DNA of 8,098 nucleotides. Origin: Planctomycetota bacterium (GTDB lineage Bacteria > Planctomycetota > Planctomycetia > Pirellulales > Pirellulaceae). Shown piece after piece: positions 1 to 6,690 of this stretch (the stretch's first letter is position 1; every line of letters begins with the position of its first letter). A model generated the notes under the pieces. The model worked only from the letters and a program-made list of their open reading frames with translations. It made no database searches and had not been told where the DNA came from. Location of the stretch: NCBI GenBank assembly GCA_019347795.1, contig JAHWKS010000195.1, forward strand, positions 1 through 8,098, read 5' to 3'. Both the position numbers and the translations under genes were made by a program.

Positions 1-966
1 GATGATCCGACGCAGTGGCTGTTTCACGGGCGACCAGAGCATTCGTCCGCGCCGCTGCAAGTCGCGGTGGCGCGGCTCTTGGGTTATCGTTGGCCGGCGG
101 AGTTGGACGAGGAAATGCAGCTCAGCCCCCGCGCCCATGAGTTGGCCCGACGGAGCGAGGACCTTTTGCCGCACGCCGACAAGGACAGCCTCGTTTGCCT
201 TCCGCCGGTAAGGGGCGAGTCTTCGGCGGCAGACCGCCTGCTGAAGCTGCTGATCGACGCCTATGGCGACGCGTGGACCAACGACGTACTGCCCGGCCTG
301 CTGAAAGAGGCGGGTTACGCGGGCAAGAGCCTCGAAGTTTGGCTCCGCGACGGCTTCTTCGCCCAACATTGCGAGCTGTTCCACCAGCGGCCGTTCATCT
401 GGCACATCTGGGACGGCCTGCCAGATGGCTTCGCGGCCCTGGCGAACTATCACCGCCTCGACCGCAAGAACCTGGAAACGCTCATCTATACGTACCTGGG
501 TTGGTGGATTACCCACCAGATGCGCGAACAGGAGCAAGGCGTTGATGGCGCGGGCGAAAGGCTCGCCGGGGCCGAACAGCTCAAGAAACGCCTGGAGTTG
601 ATCCTCAAAGGGGAAGCCCCCTACGACATCTTTGTCCGCTGGAAGCCGCTCCACGAACAGCCCCTCGGCTGGTCCCTCGATCTGAACGACGGGGTGCGGA
701 TGAACATTCACCCATTCGTTTCCGTTCCCGATGTCAAATACCGCGGCGCTGGCGTGCTGCGGGTAAAACCCAATATCAAATGGAACAAGGACCGCGGCAA
801 GGAGCCGAAGCGCCCCAGGGAGCAGTTCCCGTGGTTCTGGGGCTGGGACGGATCGGAAAATTTCCTCGGCGGTCCCAACTTCACGGGCGAGCGATTCAAT
901 GACTGCCATTACACGTTGGCGGTCAAACGACAAGCCCGCGAGCAAATCAAGGTTGAGGCCCCCTGA
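1..966 (+). CDS. pglX: BREX DNA methyltransferase PglX, C-terminal part (5' end outside window)
   Basis: The frame is open from base 1 to the TGA at 964-966, giving 321 residues with no start that needs to be invoked; the ATG at 67 is internal, because the frame upstream of it reads naturally (PTQWLFHGRPEHSS). Recognisable C-terminal blocks of the large BREX-associated Eco57I-like methyltransferases are present: HQRPFIWHIWDG at fragment residues 128-139, KDRGKE at 263-268 and ERFNDCHY at 297-304, close to the C-terminus. The SAM-binding and NPPY catalytic motifs would lie upstream and cannot be checked. In BREX, PglX adds N6-methyladenine to a non-palindromic site, marking host DNA as self, and is also needed for phage restriction. 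The C-terminal half is the likely target-recognition region (inference). The stop overlaps the pglZ start by one base (TGATG). The family call rests on motif memory plus the two following BREX genes. Confidence 0.85.
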   Translation, partial: DDPTQWLFHGRPEHSSAPLQVAVARLLGYRWPAELDEEMQLSPRAHELARRSEDLLPHADKDSLVCLPPVRGESSAADRLLKLLIDAYGDAWTNDVLPGLLKEAGYAGKSLEVWLRDGFFAQHCELFHQRPFIWHIWDGLPDGFAALANYHRLDRKNLETLIYTYLGWWITHQMREQEQGVDGAGERLAGAEQLKKRLELILKGEAPYDIFVRWKPLHEQPLGWSLDLNDGVRMNIHPFVSVPDVKYRGAGVLRVKPNIKWNKDRGKEPKRPREQFPWFWGWDGSENFLGGPNFTGERFNDCHYTLAVKRQAREQIKVEAP

Positions 967-3299
967 TGCGCGTCCTCGATCAGCTCATCCAGTCGATCCG
1001 CGGCGCCGCAACGCACAACCCCGACGTGCAGGCCGCACCCGCCTGCATCCTCTGGCCGGATGAAGACCGGCAGTGGGCGGCGGTCGTCCCCCGGTTACAG
1101 GCGGAGATGCCGGAACTGTTCCAGCTAGGCGAATACCGCCCCGAGCAGCGCATCGGTCCGGCGATCTGGTTGCGGTGCGTCCTGGCGGGCCTCGTGCCGG
1201 AAGCACCCATACCGCCGGGCGCGACACCGATCTTCTATTTGCCCGGCGTCGGCCGATCCGGGCTGCGGGCGGTTGAATCCTGCCCCGAACCGCTCAAGCC
1301 GCTGGCCGAATTGCAGTACCGCGGCGTCATCTGGTCCCAGGTGAACGCGAAAGACTGGACGGTGCTGGCGTTCCTCAAGTCGAACCAGGGCGGCCTGGCC
1401 CTGGATGTATCGCAGGACGCCGACTCGAAGCACGCCATGCAATTGGCCCTATACCGCGTGCTGGACGAGGAGCTGGATCTTCTGCGCGGCAAGCGGCTCG
1501 ACAAGGACTACTTCAACACCTTGCTCTCCGGCGGCGATCCCGTCCGCGATCTCCTGCAGTGGCTCGACCAGGGCGACGCGTTCCAGGCGGCCCGCGATAA
1601 AAACGCCTGGCAGGGCTTTGTGGAGGTGTGCAAGTCGCAACTGGGATTCGACCCGGTGAACGAGGGGCCGATTCATGGGGCAGGCCTCCTGGCGGCCCAC
1701 CAGGGCCCCTGGCAGGCCCTCTGGGAGCGGTATCGCGAAGCCCCGCGGCGCTACCCCCGAATCCCGCAGCTACTACGGAAGACATCGCCGCCGCGGGACC
1801 TGCTTTCCGACAAGTCCGGGTGGCCGCAGTGGAATGAGGGGGAAGAAGCCTCTCTTCGCGACATTCTGCTGGCGGCGTCGCAGCAGCCGCACCACGCGGC
1901 GCGGAAATCGATCTTGGAGGCGGAAGCCAAGCACGGCGCCCGCCGGGAATGCGTCTGGGCGGAACTGGGAGAGGCCCCGCTGGCGATGGCTTTGGAGCAT
2001 CTGGCCGCAGCCGCACAGGTCACCGGCCAGAGCCTCGCGGCGGGCAGTCCGCAGGACATGGCCGCCGCTTACCGGAACGGCGGCTGGAAAGCCGATGCGG
2101 CGGTGGTGGCGGCCCTGGCGGCGGTGCAGAAGCTTGACGATTGCAAGGCGGTTCAGGCCATCGTGGAAACGATCTACCTCCCTTGGGTCGATGAGGCCGC
2201 ACGCCACTTGCAGGCGCAGGTGGAGGCGGGCGGGTATCCCGGTAAGACGATCCAGAGCGATTCCGAGCCGGAGAAGAAGCCGGGGGAATGCTGGGTCTTC
2301 GTGGACGGCTTGCGGTTGGACCTGGCCAGGAGGCTGGAGGCGCTGCTCCAGGAGCAAGGATTCGCCGTTGAAGGGGACGACGCCTGGGCGGCCCTCCCGA
2401 GCATCACCGCGACCGCCAAGCCCGCAGTGAGTCCCATCCGCCGTCTAGTTCGAGGGAAGGATGTAAACGCCGATTTCGAGCCTGCGGTCGCCGCTACCGG
2501 ACAATCGCTGAAAGGGGGCTATCACTTCAAGAAGCTGCTCAAGGACAACGCCTGGCAGCTTCTGGACCGCAGCGATACGGGCGACCCTTCCGGCTCGGCC
2601 TGGACCGAGGTGGGTAATCTCGATCACGAAGGGCATGAACGCGGGGCGCAGTTGGCCCGCCACCTGGACGTAATCCTGGCCGACATCCGCGACCGTATCG
2701 TGGAGCTGCTCTCGGCCGGGTGGGAGACGATCCGCATCGTCACCGATCACGGCTGGCTGTTGGCGCCGGGGGGCCTGCCGAAGGCAGATCTCCCTTCGGT
2801 GCTGACGCAAAACACCTGGGGGCGGTGCGCCGCAATCAAGCCGGGCGCCAAATGCCAGGAGACGCTGTACCCCTGGTATTGGAACCCCGACCTGCATTTC
2901 GCCCTCGCGCCCGGCGCCCGATGCTACCGGGCGGGAGTCGAGTACACGCACGGCGGATTGAGTCTGCAAGAGTGCGTGGTAATGTATCTAGTGGCGGCTG
3001 CCTCCGCCGCGGGCCGTGGAGCGTCCGTGAAAATCCAAAAGGTTTCGTGGAAAGGGATGCGGTGCAAGGTGACCATCGAGGGCGAGCCGGGGGCGCTGCG
3101 CCTCGACATTCGCACCCATGCGGGCAACGCTTTGACCAGCGTTACAACGGGAAGCCGGCCGTTCAAAGCCGACGGCACGGCGTCGGTCGTGGTTGAGGAT
3201 GACCACCTGGCGGGTCACAATGCCGCCATCGTGGTGCTCGACGACCAAGGTAGATTGGTCGCCCAGCGGAATACGGTCATCGCAAAGGATGACGCCTGA
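966..3299 (+). CDS. pglZ: BREX-1 phosphatase-fold protein PglZ (type B)
   Basis: A complete 777-residue protein. The N-terminal block with PACILWPDEDRQW (25-37) and GPAIWLRCVLAG (64-75) is the hallmark I associate with the 'type B' PglZ of BREX-1 systems. The alkaline-phosphatase-superfamily core follows: CWVFVDGLRLD (442-452), where D447 is the expected metal ligand; LPSITATAKP (477-486), the usual position of the nucleophilic Thr/Ser loop; and VTDHGWL (592-598), with D594 and H595 as further metal ligands. These motifs suggest an intact metal site. Known PglZ proteins are essential for BREX, and nuclease or phosphodiesterase activity has been described for some relatives; the substrate here is unknown. 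The ATG at 966 overlaps the pglX stop by one base, with GAGG at 955-958 as a fair Shine-Dalgarno sequence. The stop overlaps the brxL ATG in the same way. I see no frameshift or truncation. Confidence 0.92.
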   Translation: MRVLDQLIQSIRGAATHNPDVQAAPACILWPDEDRQWAAVVPRLQAEMPELFQLGEYRPEQRIGPAIWLRCVLAGLVPEAPIPPGATPIFYLPGVGRSGLRAVESCPEPLKPLAELQYRGVIWSQVNAKDWTVLAFLKSNQGGLALDVSQDADSKHAMQLALYRVLDEELDLLRGKRLDKDYFNTLLSGGDPVRDLLQWLDQGDAFQAARDKNAWQGFVEVCKSQLGFDPVNEGPIHGAGLLAAHQGPWQALWERYREAPRRYPRIPQLLRKTSPPRDLLSDKSGWPQWNEGEEASLRDILLAASQQPHHAARKSILEAEAKHGARRECVWAELGEAPLAMALEHLAAAAQVTGQSLAAGSPQDMAAAYRNGGWKADAAVVAALAAVQKLDDCKAVQAIVETIYLPWVDEAARHLQAQVEAGGYPGKTIQSDSEPEKKPGECWVFVDGLRLDLARRLEALLQEQGFAVEGDDAWAALPSITATAKPAVSPIRRLVRGKDVNADFEPAVAATGQSLKGGYHFKKLLKDNAWQLLDRSDTGDPSGSAWTEVGNLDHEGHERGAQLARHLDVILADIRDRIVELLSAGWETIRIVTDHGWLLAPGGLPKADLPSVLTQNTWGRCAAIKPGAKCQETLYPWYWNPDLHFALAPGARCYRAGVEYTHGGLSLQECVVMYLVAAASAAGRGASVKIQKVSWKGMRCKVTIEGEPGALRLDIRTHAGNALTSVTTGSRPFKADGTASVVVEDDHLAGHNAAIVVLDDQGRLVAQRNTVIAKDDA

Positions 3300-5344
3300 T
3301 GCAACTCGACTACATTGATCGAACCGCCGCGGCGACGCTGGACGGCTATCTGGTCCGCAAAGACCTGGTCCGCATCTTCAGCCGGCAATTCCCCGTTCCC
3401 ACGTATGTCGTCGAATTCCTGCTGGGGCGGTATTGCGCCAGCACCGATGAGGAGGAGATTGAGGAGGGATTGGAGATCGTCCAGCGGCAGCTTGCGGATC
3501 GGACGGTGCGGGCCGGCGAGGAGGAGCTGGTCAAATCGCGGACGCGGGAGCGCGGGGACGTTCGGATCATCGATCTCATCAGCGCCCGGCTGGACGCCAA
3601 GACGGACTCCTATCTGGCTACCTTGCCGAGTTTGCGGTTGAACGATGTCCGCATCAGCCCCGAACTGGTCAACCAGCATGAGCGGATATTGACCGGGGGC
3701 TTCTACGCCGAAGTCAGCTTGTCGTACGACGCCGCCATCGCCCAGGAGAAGAACGGCCGGCCGTTCGGGATCGAGGGGCTGCGCGAGATTCAACTGTCCA
3801 AGCGCGACGTACTGGAGGCGCTGGCCGGCGCCCGCGCCCAGTTCACTACGGCCGATTGGAAGCTGTTCCTCTTGCGCAGCATCGGCATCGAGGCCGAGGG
3901 AATGAGCGAGCGAGCCAAGGACGCCTTTCTGTTGCGGATGGTCCCGTTCGTCGAGCGGAACTATAACCTGGTGGAGTTGGGGCCGCGAGGGACCGGCAAG
4001 AGCCATCTGTTCCAGCAGGTTTCGCCGTACGCCCACCTGATTTCGGGCGGGAAAGCCAGCGTGCCCCGGATGTTCGTCAACATGGTCAAGGGGCAGCGGG
4101 GGCTCGTATGCCAGTACGACGTGGTGTGCTTCGACGAGGTGTCGGGCATTTCGTTCGACCAGAAGGACGGCGTCAACATCATGAAGGGGTACATGGAGTC
4201 GGGGGAGTTCAGCCGGGGGAAGGAGAGCATTCGCGCCGACGGGAGCCTGGTGTTGGTGGGCAATTTCGAGGTGGACGTGGAGCACCAGCAGCGCGTAGGG
4301 CATCTCTTGGGGCCGCTGCCTCCCGAAATGCGGGACGACACGGCGTTCATGGACCGGATTCACGCCTACCTCCCCGGGTGGGACATCCCGAAGGTTAGCA
4401 AGGACCTACTGACGAACCATTTCGGCCTGGTGAGCGATTTCCTCTCGGAGTGCTGGAGCCGCCTCCGCAGCCAGAGCCGCGTCCACGTGCTCCAAGGGCG
4501 GCTCCATTTCGGCGGGGCGCTCAGCGGCCGCGATACGAACGCCGTCAACAAGACGATCAGTGGCCTCCTGAAGCTGCTCTATCCCGATGGAAACGCGGAA
4601 GTGCCCGATGAGGACCTGGAGTGGGCGGTCCGTATCGCCCTGGAGTCGCGGCGCCGGGTGAAGGAGCAGCAGAAGCGTATCGGCGCCGCCGAGTTCCGCA
4701 ACACGCACTTCAGCTACGTGCTGGGCAACGACGGAATCGAAAAGTTTGTCGCGACCCCGGAGTTGCAGAGCGAGGGTGGGATCGGCGCCGATCCCCTGGA
4801 GCCGGGGCAGGTCTGGACGATCACGCCGGGTGCGGCGGAGGAGCATCCCGGACTGTACCGAATCGAGGTGAACGAAGGCCCTGGCTCCGGAGTCAAGGTG
4901 CTAAACAAGCCCGTGCCCCCGGCATTTCGCGAGTCCGTCGGGTATGCCGAGCAGAACCTCTATGCCCGCGCGTCGCAACTGGTCGGAGACAAGGACCCGC
5001 GGCAGCACGAGTTCAGCGTCCAGTTGCGGGCCTTCGATGCATCGAAATCCGGCGCGAAGCTGGGGGTGGCGCTCCTTGTGGCCCTGTGTACGGCGCTGTT
5101 GAAGAAGACCACCCGCGGCGGCCTCATCATCGTGGGGGAGATCAATCTCGGCGGGTCGATCGAGCCCGTTCCCAATGCCGTGACGGTGGCGGAGATCGCG
5201 GTGGAAAAGGGCGCGACGGCGCTCCTCATGCCGGTCGCCTGCCGCCGCCAACTCTTTGACCTGTCCGACGACATGGCCACCAAGGTGGACATCCAGTTCT
5301 ACTCGGACGCCCGCGACGCTTTGTTGAAGGCGATCCAGGAGTAA
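3299..5344 (+). CDS. brxL: BREX protein BrxL, AAA+ ATPase with degenerate Lon-like domain
   Basis: A complete 681-residue protein, about the usual BrxL length. The N-terminal region (about 1-200) matches the BrxL-specific domain, for example DVRIIDLISARLD and GGFYAEVSLSYD. An AAA+ core follows, with Walker A GPRGTGKS at 228-235 and Walker B VVCFDE at 275-280, both intact. The C-terminal region (about 570-681) resembles the Lon protease domain, with LIIVGEINLGGSIEPV before 625. Aligned by eye to Lon, the catalytic Ser position (GPSAG) reads GAKLG with K587, and the catalytic Lys position (GGLKEK) reads PNAVTV with V628, so peptidase activity is unlikely. This agrees with structural work describing BrxL as a ring-forming, DNA-binding AAA+ effector rather than a working protease. 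Translation is coupled to pglZ by a TGATG overlap, with AAAGGA at 3284-3289 as the ribosome binding site. It is the last standard gene of a BREX-1 operon. Confidence 0.93.
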   Translation: MQLDYIDRTAAATLDGYLVRKDLVRIFSRQFPVPTYVVEFLLGRYCASTDEEEIEEGLEIVQRQLADRTVRAGEEELVKSRTRERGDVRIIDLISARLDAKTDSYLATLPSLRLNDVRISPELVNQHERILTGGFYAEVSLSYDAAIAQEKNGRPFGIEGLREIQLSKRDVLEALAGARAQFTTADWKLFLLRSIGIEAEGMSERAKDAFLLRMVPFVERNYNLVELGPRGTGKSHLFQQVSPYAHLISGGKASVPRMFVNMVKGQRGLVCQYDVVCFDEVSGISFDQKDGVNIMKGYMESGEFSRGKESIRADGSLVLVGNFEVDVEHQQRVGHLLGPLPPEMRDDTAFMDRIHAYLPGWDIPKVSKDLLTNHFGLVSDFLSECWSRLRSQSRVHVLQGRLHFGGALSGRDTNAVNKTISGLLKLLYPDGNAEVPDEDLEWAVRIALESRRRVKEQQKRIGAAEFRNTHFSYVLGNDGIEKFVATPELQSEGGIGADPLEPGQVWTITPGAAEEHPGLYRIEVNEGPGSGVKVLNKPVPPAFRESVGYAEQNLYARASQLVGDKDPRQHEFSVQLRAFDASKSGAKLGVALLVALCTALLKKTTRGGLIIVGEINLGGSIEPVPNAVTVAEIAVEKGATALLMPVACRRQLFDLSDDMATKVDIQFYSDARDALLKAIQE

Positions 5345-5360
5345 GGGCGGAGGCGCCGCA

Positions 5361-5462
5361 ATGGAGCAAGGATCAGCGATCTATACTGTAGGGTGGTCGG
5401 GTCGTTCCCGCTTCAAGGGCGGCTGGTCGGCGCCCGCATTCGGCACAAATCCACGAGGGTGA
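5361..5462 (+). CDS. Possible 33-residue small ORF between brxL and the next gene
   Basis: An ATG at 5361 opens a 33-codon frame ending in TGA at 5460-5462. GGAGG at 5349-5353 sits 7 bases upstream, a better Shine-Dalgarno match than that of either neighbouring long gene, and the start is only 16 bases after the brxL stop. The stop falls 4 bases before the ATG of the 344-residue gene, so the frame fills nearly the whole gap. The product (starting MEQGSAIYTVGWS, with GWS occurring twice) is Gly/Ser/Trp-rich with no recognised domain, signal peptide or membrane segment. It could be a leader peptide that couples translation of the next gene, a real small protein, or chance in GC-rich DNA. The candidate -10 box at 5382-5387 lies inside it and argues mildly against it. 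Confidence 0.25.
   Translation: MEQGSAIYTVGWSGRSRFKGGWSAPAFGTNPRG
5382..5387 (+). promoter_or_regulatory. Candidate -10 element (TATACT) for the 344-residue gene
   Basis: TATACT matches five of six bases of the sigma-70-type consensus and stands out in a GC-rich gap. It would place a transcript start about 75 bases before the ATG at 5467. No convincing -35 box is found at the expected spacing: the bases around 5359-5364 read CAATGG. The call is weak, and read-through from the BREX operon is an equally good way to express the downstream gene. Confidence 0.18.
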
Positions 5463-5466
5463 TGCG

Positions 5467-6501
5467 ATGGCGGAGGAAGGGGCCTTCCGGGTATACAGCT
5501 ACGGTGAGGACGGCGTTATACGGGTTTCCGGGCCGCAAGGCGGAGCGGACGATCCTGCTTTCAGAATTTATCAGCACAATGTCGAGATTCTTGACAAGGC
5601 CCGCGAGTACGCGTTGGAAGCGTGTCGGATCGCAAAAACAATGCTTCAGGCGATCTCCGAAGATTGTCTCGACCGGGGCGCTGACTACATCCGTCACTTC
5701 GTGTCCCAGGCTTCGTGGCAAGACAGCCTGCATCACCGCTTGAACAAAGCGGACCCCCTCATTCAGCCGGTCGCCACGCCTTTCGTCATCCTGACCGCTG
5801 CGGGCGCGGAGCAAGCTCCCTCCGCGCACCTCGCGGCGCAGGCGTTGTACGAGCGATCGGAGCGTTGCTTGCGGGCATTGCAGATGTGGTTTGGAATCTC
5901 CTTGGCCACGGAACTGGACGCCGCTCACTGGCGGGAAATCTGTGAGGATGAGGAATTGCGATCTCTTTGCGAGGTCGATGGCGAAGCCTTGGAGGCAGCT
6001 ATACGCGCAGAGTCCAGCGCAGCGACGGAACGATGTCGGACCTCGGCGACCGCGATCGCAGCCGGGCGGGATGCCCCAGCTGCCTTTGGCGGCGGCGCTC
6101 TCGCAACTACGCTGTCGGCGAAGGAGTCCGACGTCGCAAAGCTTCCACTGGACGGTTCTGTTGAAGTCTCGGCGGTGCGGAAGAAGTCCAAACGCAGCAC
6201 ACAAAGGGGCGACGCCCGCGAGAAGTTGATCGCGGCTCTAACAAAACACCACGAGTACGCCAACGGCAGCTGCCTGAATCAGGAGCCGATCGCCAACAAT
6301 GCACTCGCCCGGCTGGCTGGTGTGGCCAAGTCAAGCGCGTCCGAGTTTTTCAAGGACGAGTTCAAAGGATACGGATTGTATAGACGCAACTGCCAGGACA
6401 TTACCACGCTGGTGGGAATGCTCAAAATGGTAAATGGAGAATTTCGTGCCTTTGAATTGTACGGGCACTGTCCTCCTGGCGAGGGCGAAGACGAGGACTA
6501 G
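5467..6501 (+). CDS. Unrecognised 344-residue protein with putative DNA-binding C-terminal domain
   Basis: I cannot name this protein. The ATG at 5467 is supported by GAGGG at 5455-5459, seven bases upstream. Residues 1-185 are a mostly helical, charged region containing DKAREYALEACRIAKTML and a Trp-containing helix (RALQMWFGISLATEL). Residues about 185-240 are an Ala/Ser-rich linker with a basic patch (RKKSKRSTQRG). Residues about 243-335 form a compact C-terminal domain in which ALARLAGVAKSSASEFF (279-295) reads like a helix-turn-helix: LARLAGV helix, turn, then a Ser-rich recognition helix. The tail is acidic (GEGEDED). No signal peptide or transmembrane segment is seen. I recall similar C-terminal domains in planctomycete hypothetical proteins, unverified. 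Its position 122 bases after brxL on the same strand allows three readings: a BREX accessory, a regulator, or the first gene of the neighbouring element. Coding on this strand is preferred over the antisense frame at 5413-6204, which has no family resemblance. Confidence 0.75.
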   Translation: MAEEGAFRVYSYGEDGVIRVSGPQGGADDPAFRIYQHNVEILDKAREYALEACRIAKTMLQAISEDCLDRGADYIRHFVSQASWQDSLHHRLNKADPLIQPVATPFVILTAAGAEQAPSAHLAAQALYERSERCLRALQMWFGISLATELDAAHWREICEDEELRSLCEVDGEALEAAIRAESSAATERCRTSATAIAAGRDAPAAFGGGALATTLSAKESDVAKLPLDGSVEVSAVRKKSKRSTQRGDAREKLIAALTKHHEYANGSCLNQEPIANNALARLAGVAKSSASEFFKDEFKGYGLYRRNCQDITTLVGMLKMVNGEFRAFELYGHCPPGEGEDED

Positions 6502-6510
6502 GCGGACACG

Positions 6511-6630
6511 CGTTCGATCGTTCGGCATCTCTACCGAACGTTCTTCAAAAAAAATTCTCTCAGGCCCGGCCTAGGTTTTCTTGCCTTTCTGCCAGGGCCC
6601 TCGCTGCGATTCTCGCACTTCTTCCGAACG
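6511..6630. repeat. Four copies of CGTTCG/CGAACG in the intergenic gap
   Basis: The hexamer occurs as CGTTCG at 6511-6516 and 6519-6524 and inverted as CGAACG at 6535-6540 and 6625-6630. The second and third copies form the hairpin arms. Four copies in 120 bases is far more than chance would give, roughly 0.06 expected from base composition ignored. They lie just upstream of the zinc-protein/HTH/primase operon, so they could be binding sites for a regulator such as the HTH protein at 7116-7322 or the C-terminal domain of the 344-residue protein (inference). The rest of the 6502-6690 gap shows nothing else I recognise apart from an A8 run (6547-6554), a T6 run (6656-6661) and the ribosome binding site. 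Confidence 0.35.
6519..6540 (+). terminator. Perfect 7-bp hairpin after the 344-residue gene, possible terminator
   Basis: CGTTCGG (6519-6525) and CCGAACG (6534-6540) are exact reverse complements around the 8-base loop CATCTCTA, starting 18 bases after the stop codon. The following bases TTCTTC (6541-6546) are only a partial U-tract and are succeeded by eight A residues, so intrinsic termination would be weak. An operator or an RNA-stability stem is an alternative, since the half-site recurs nearby. Confidence 0.35.
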
Positions 6631-6679
6631 CTGCGCCAACGGGTGTAGGGAATCCTTTTTTCGAGAGCCCGACCTGTTT

Positions 6680-6685
6680 AAGGAG
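6680..6685 (+). promoter_or_regulatory. Ribosome binding site AAGGAG for the start at 6691
   Basis: AAGGAG with a 5-base spacer to the ATG at 6691 is close to the ideal Shine-Dalgarno sequence and supports the longer form of the zinc-binding protein. Confidence 0.6.
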
Positions 6686-6690
6686 TAGCA

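Noticed and set aside
1675..2430. 251-codon + strand frame inside pglZ
   Set aside because: Arg/Trp-rich out-of-frame shadow of the conserved PglZ coding sequence.
3215..4363. Long minus-strand frame of 382 codons opposite the pglZ end and brxL
   Set aside because: It is antisense to the conserved BrxL N-terminus and Walker A region, has Pro/Leu/Gln-rich shadow composition and no family motifs. High GC explains long antisense frames.
5418..5445. GGGCG...CGCCC stem in the gap after brxL as a brxL terminator
   Set aside because: Short 5-bp stem with no T-tract; it also lies inside the possible small ORF.
5413..6204. Minus-strand frame of 263 codons opposite the 344-residue gene
   Set aside because: The + strand gene has a ribosome binding site, operon-like spacing and an HTH-like domain; the antisense product is Arg/Cys-rich with no recognisable features.
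6564..6600. GGCCC...GGGCC inverted repeat as a second terminator
   Set aside because: Only a 5-bp stem with a long loop, no T-run directly after it, and easily produced by GC-rich sequence.
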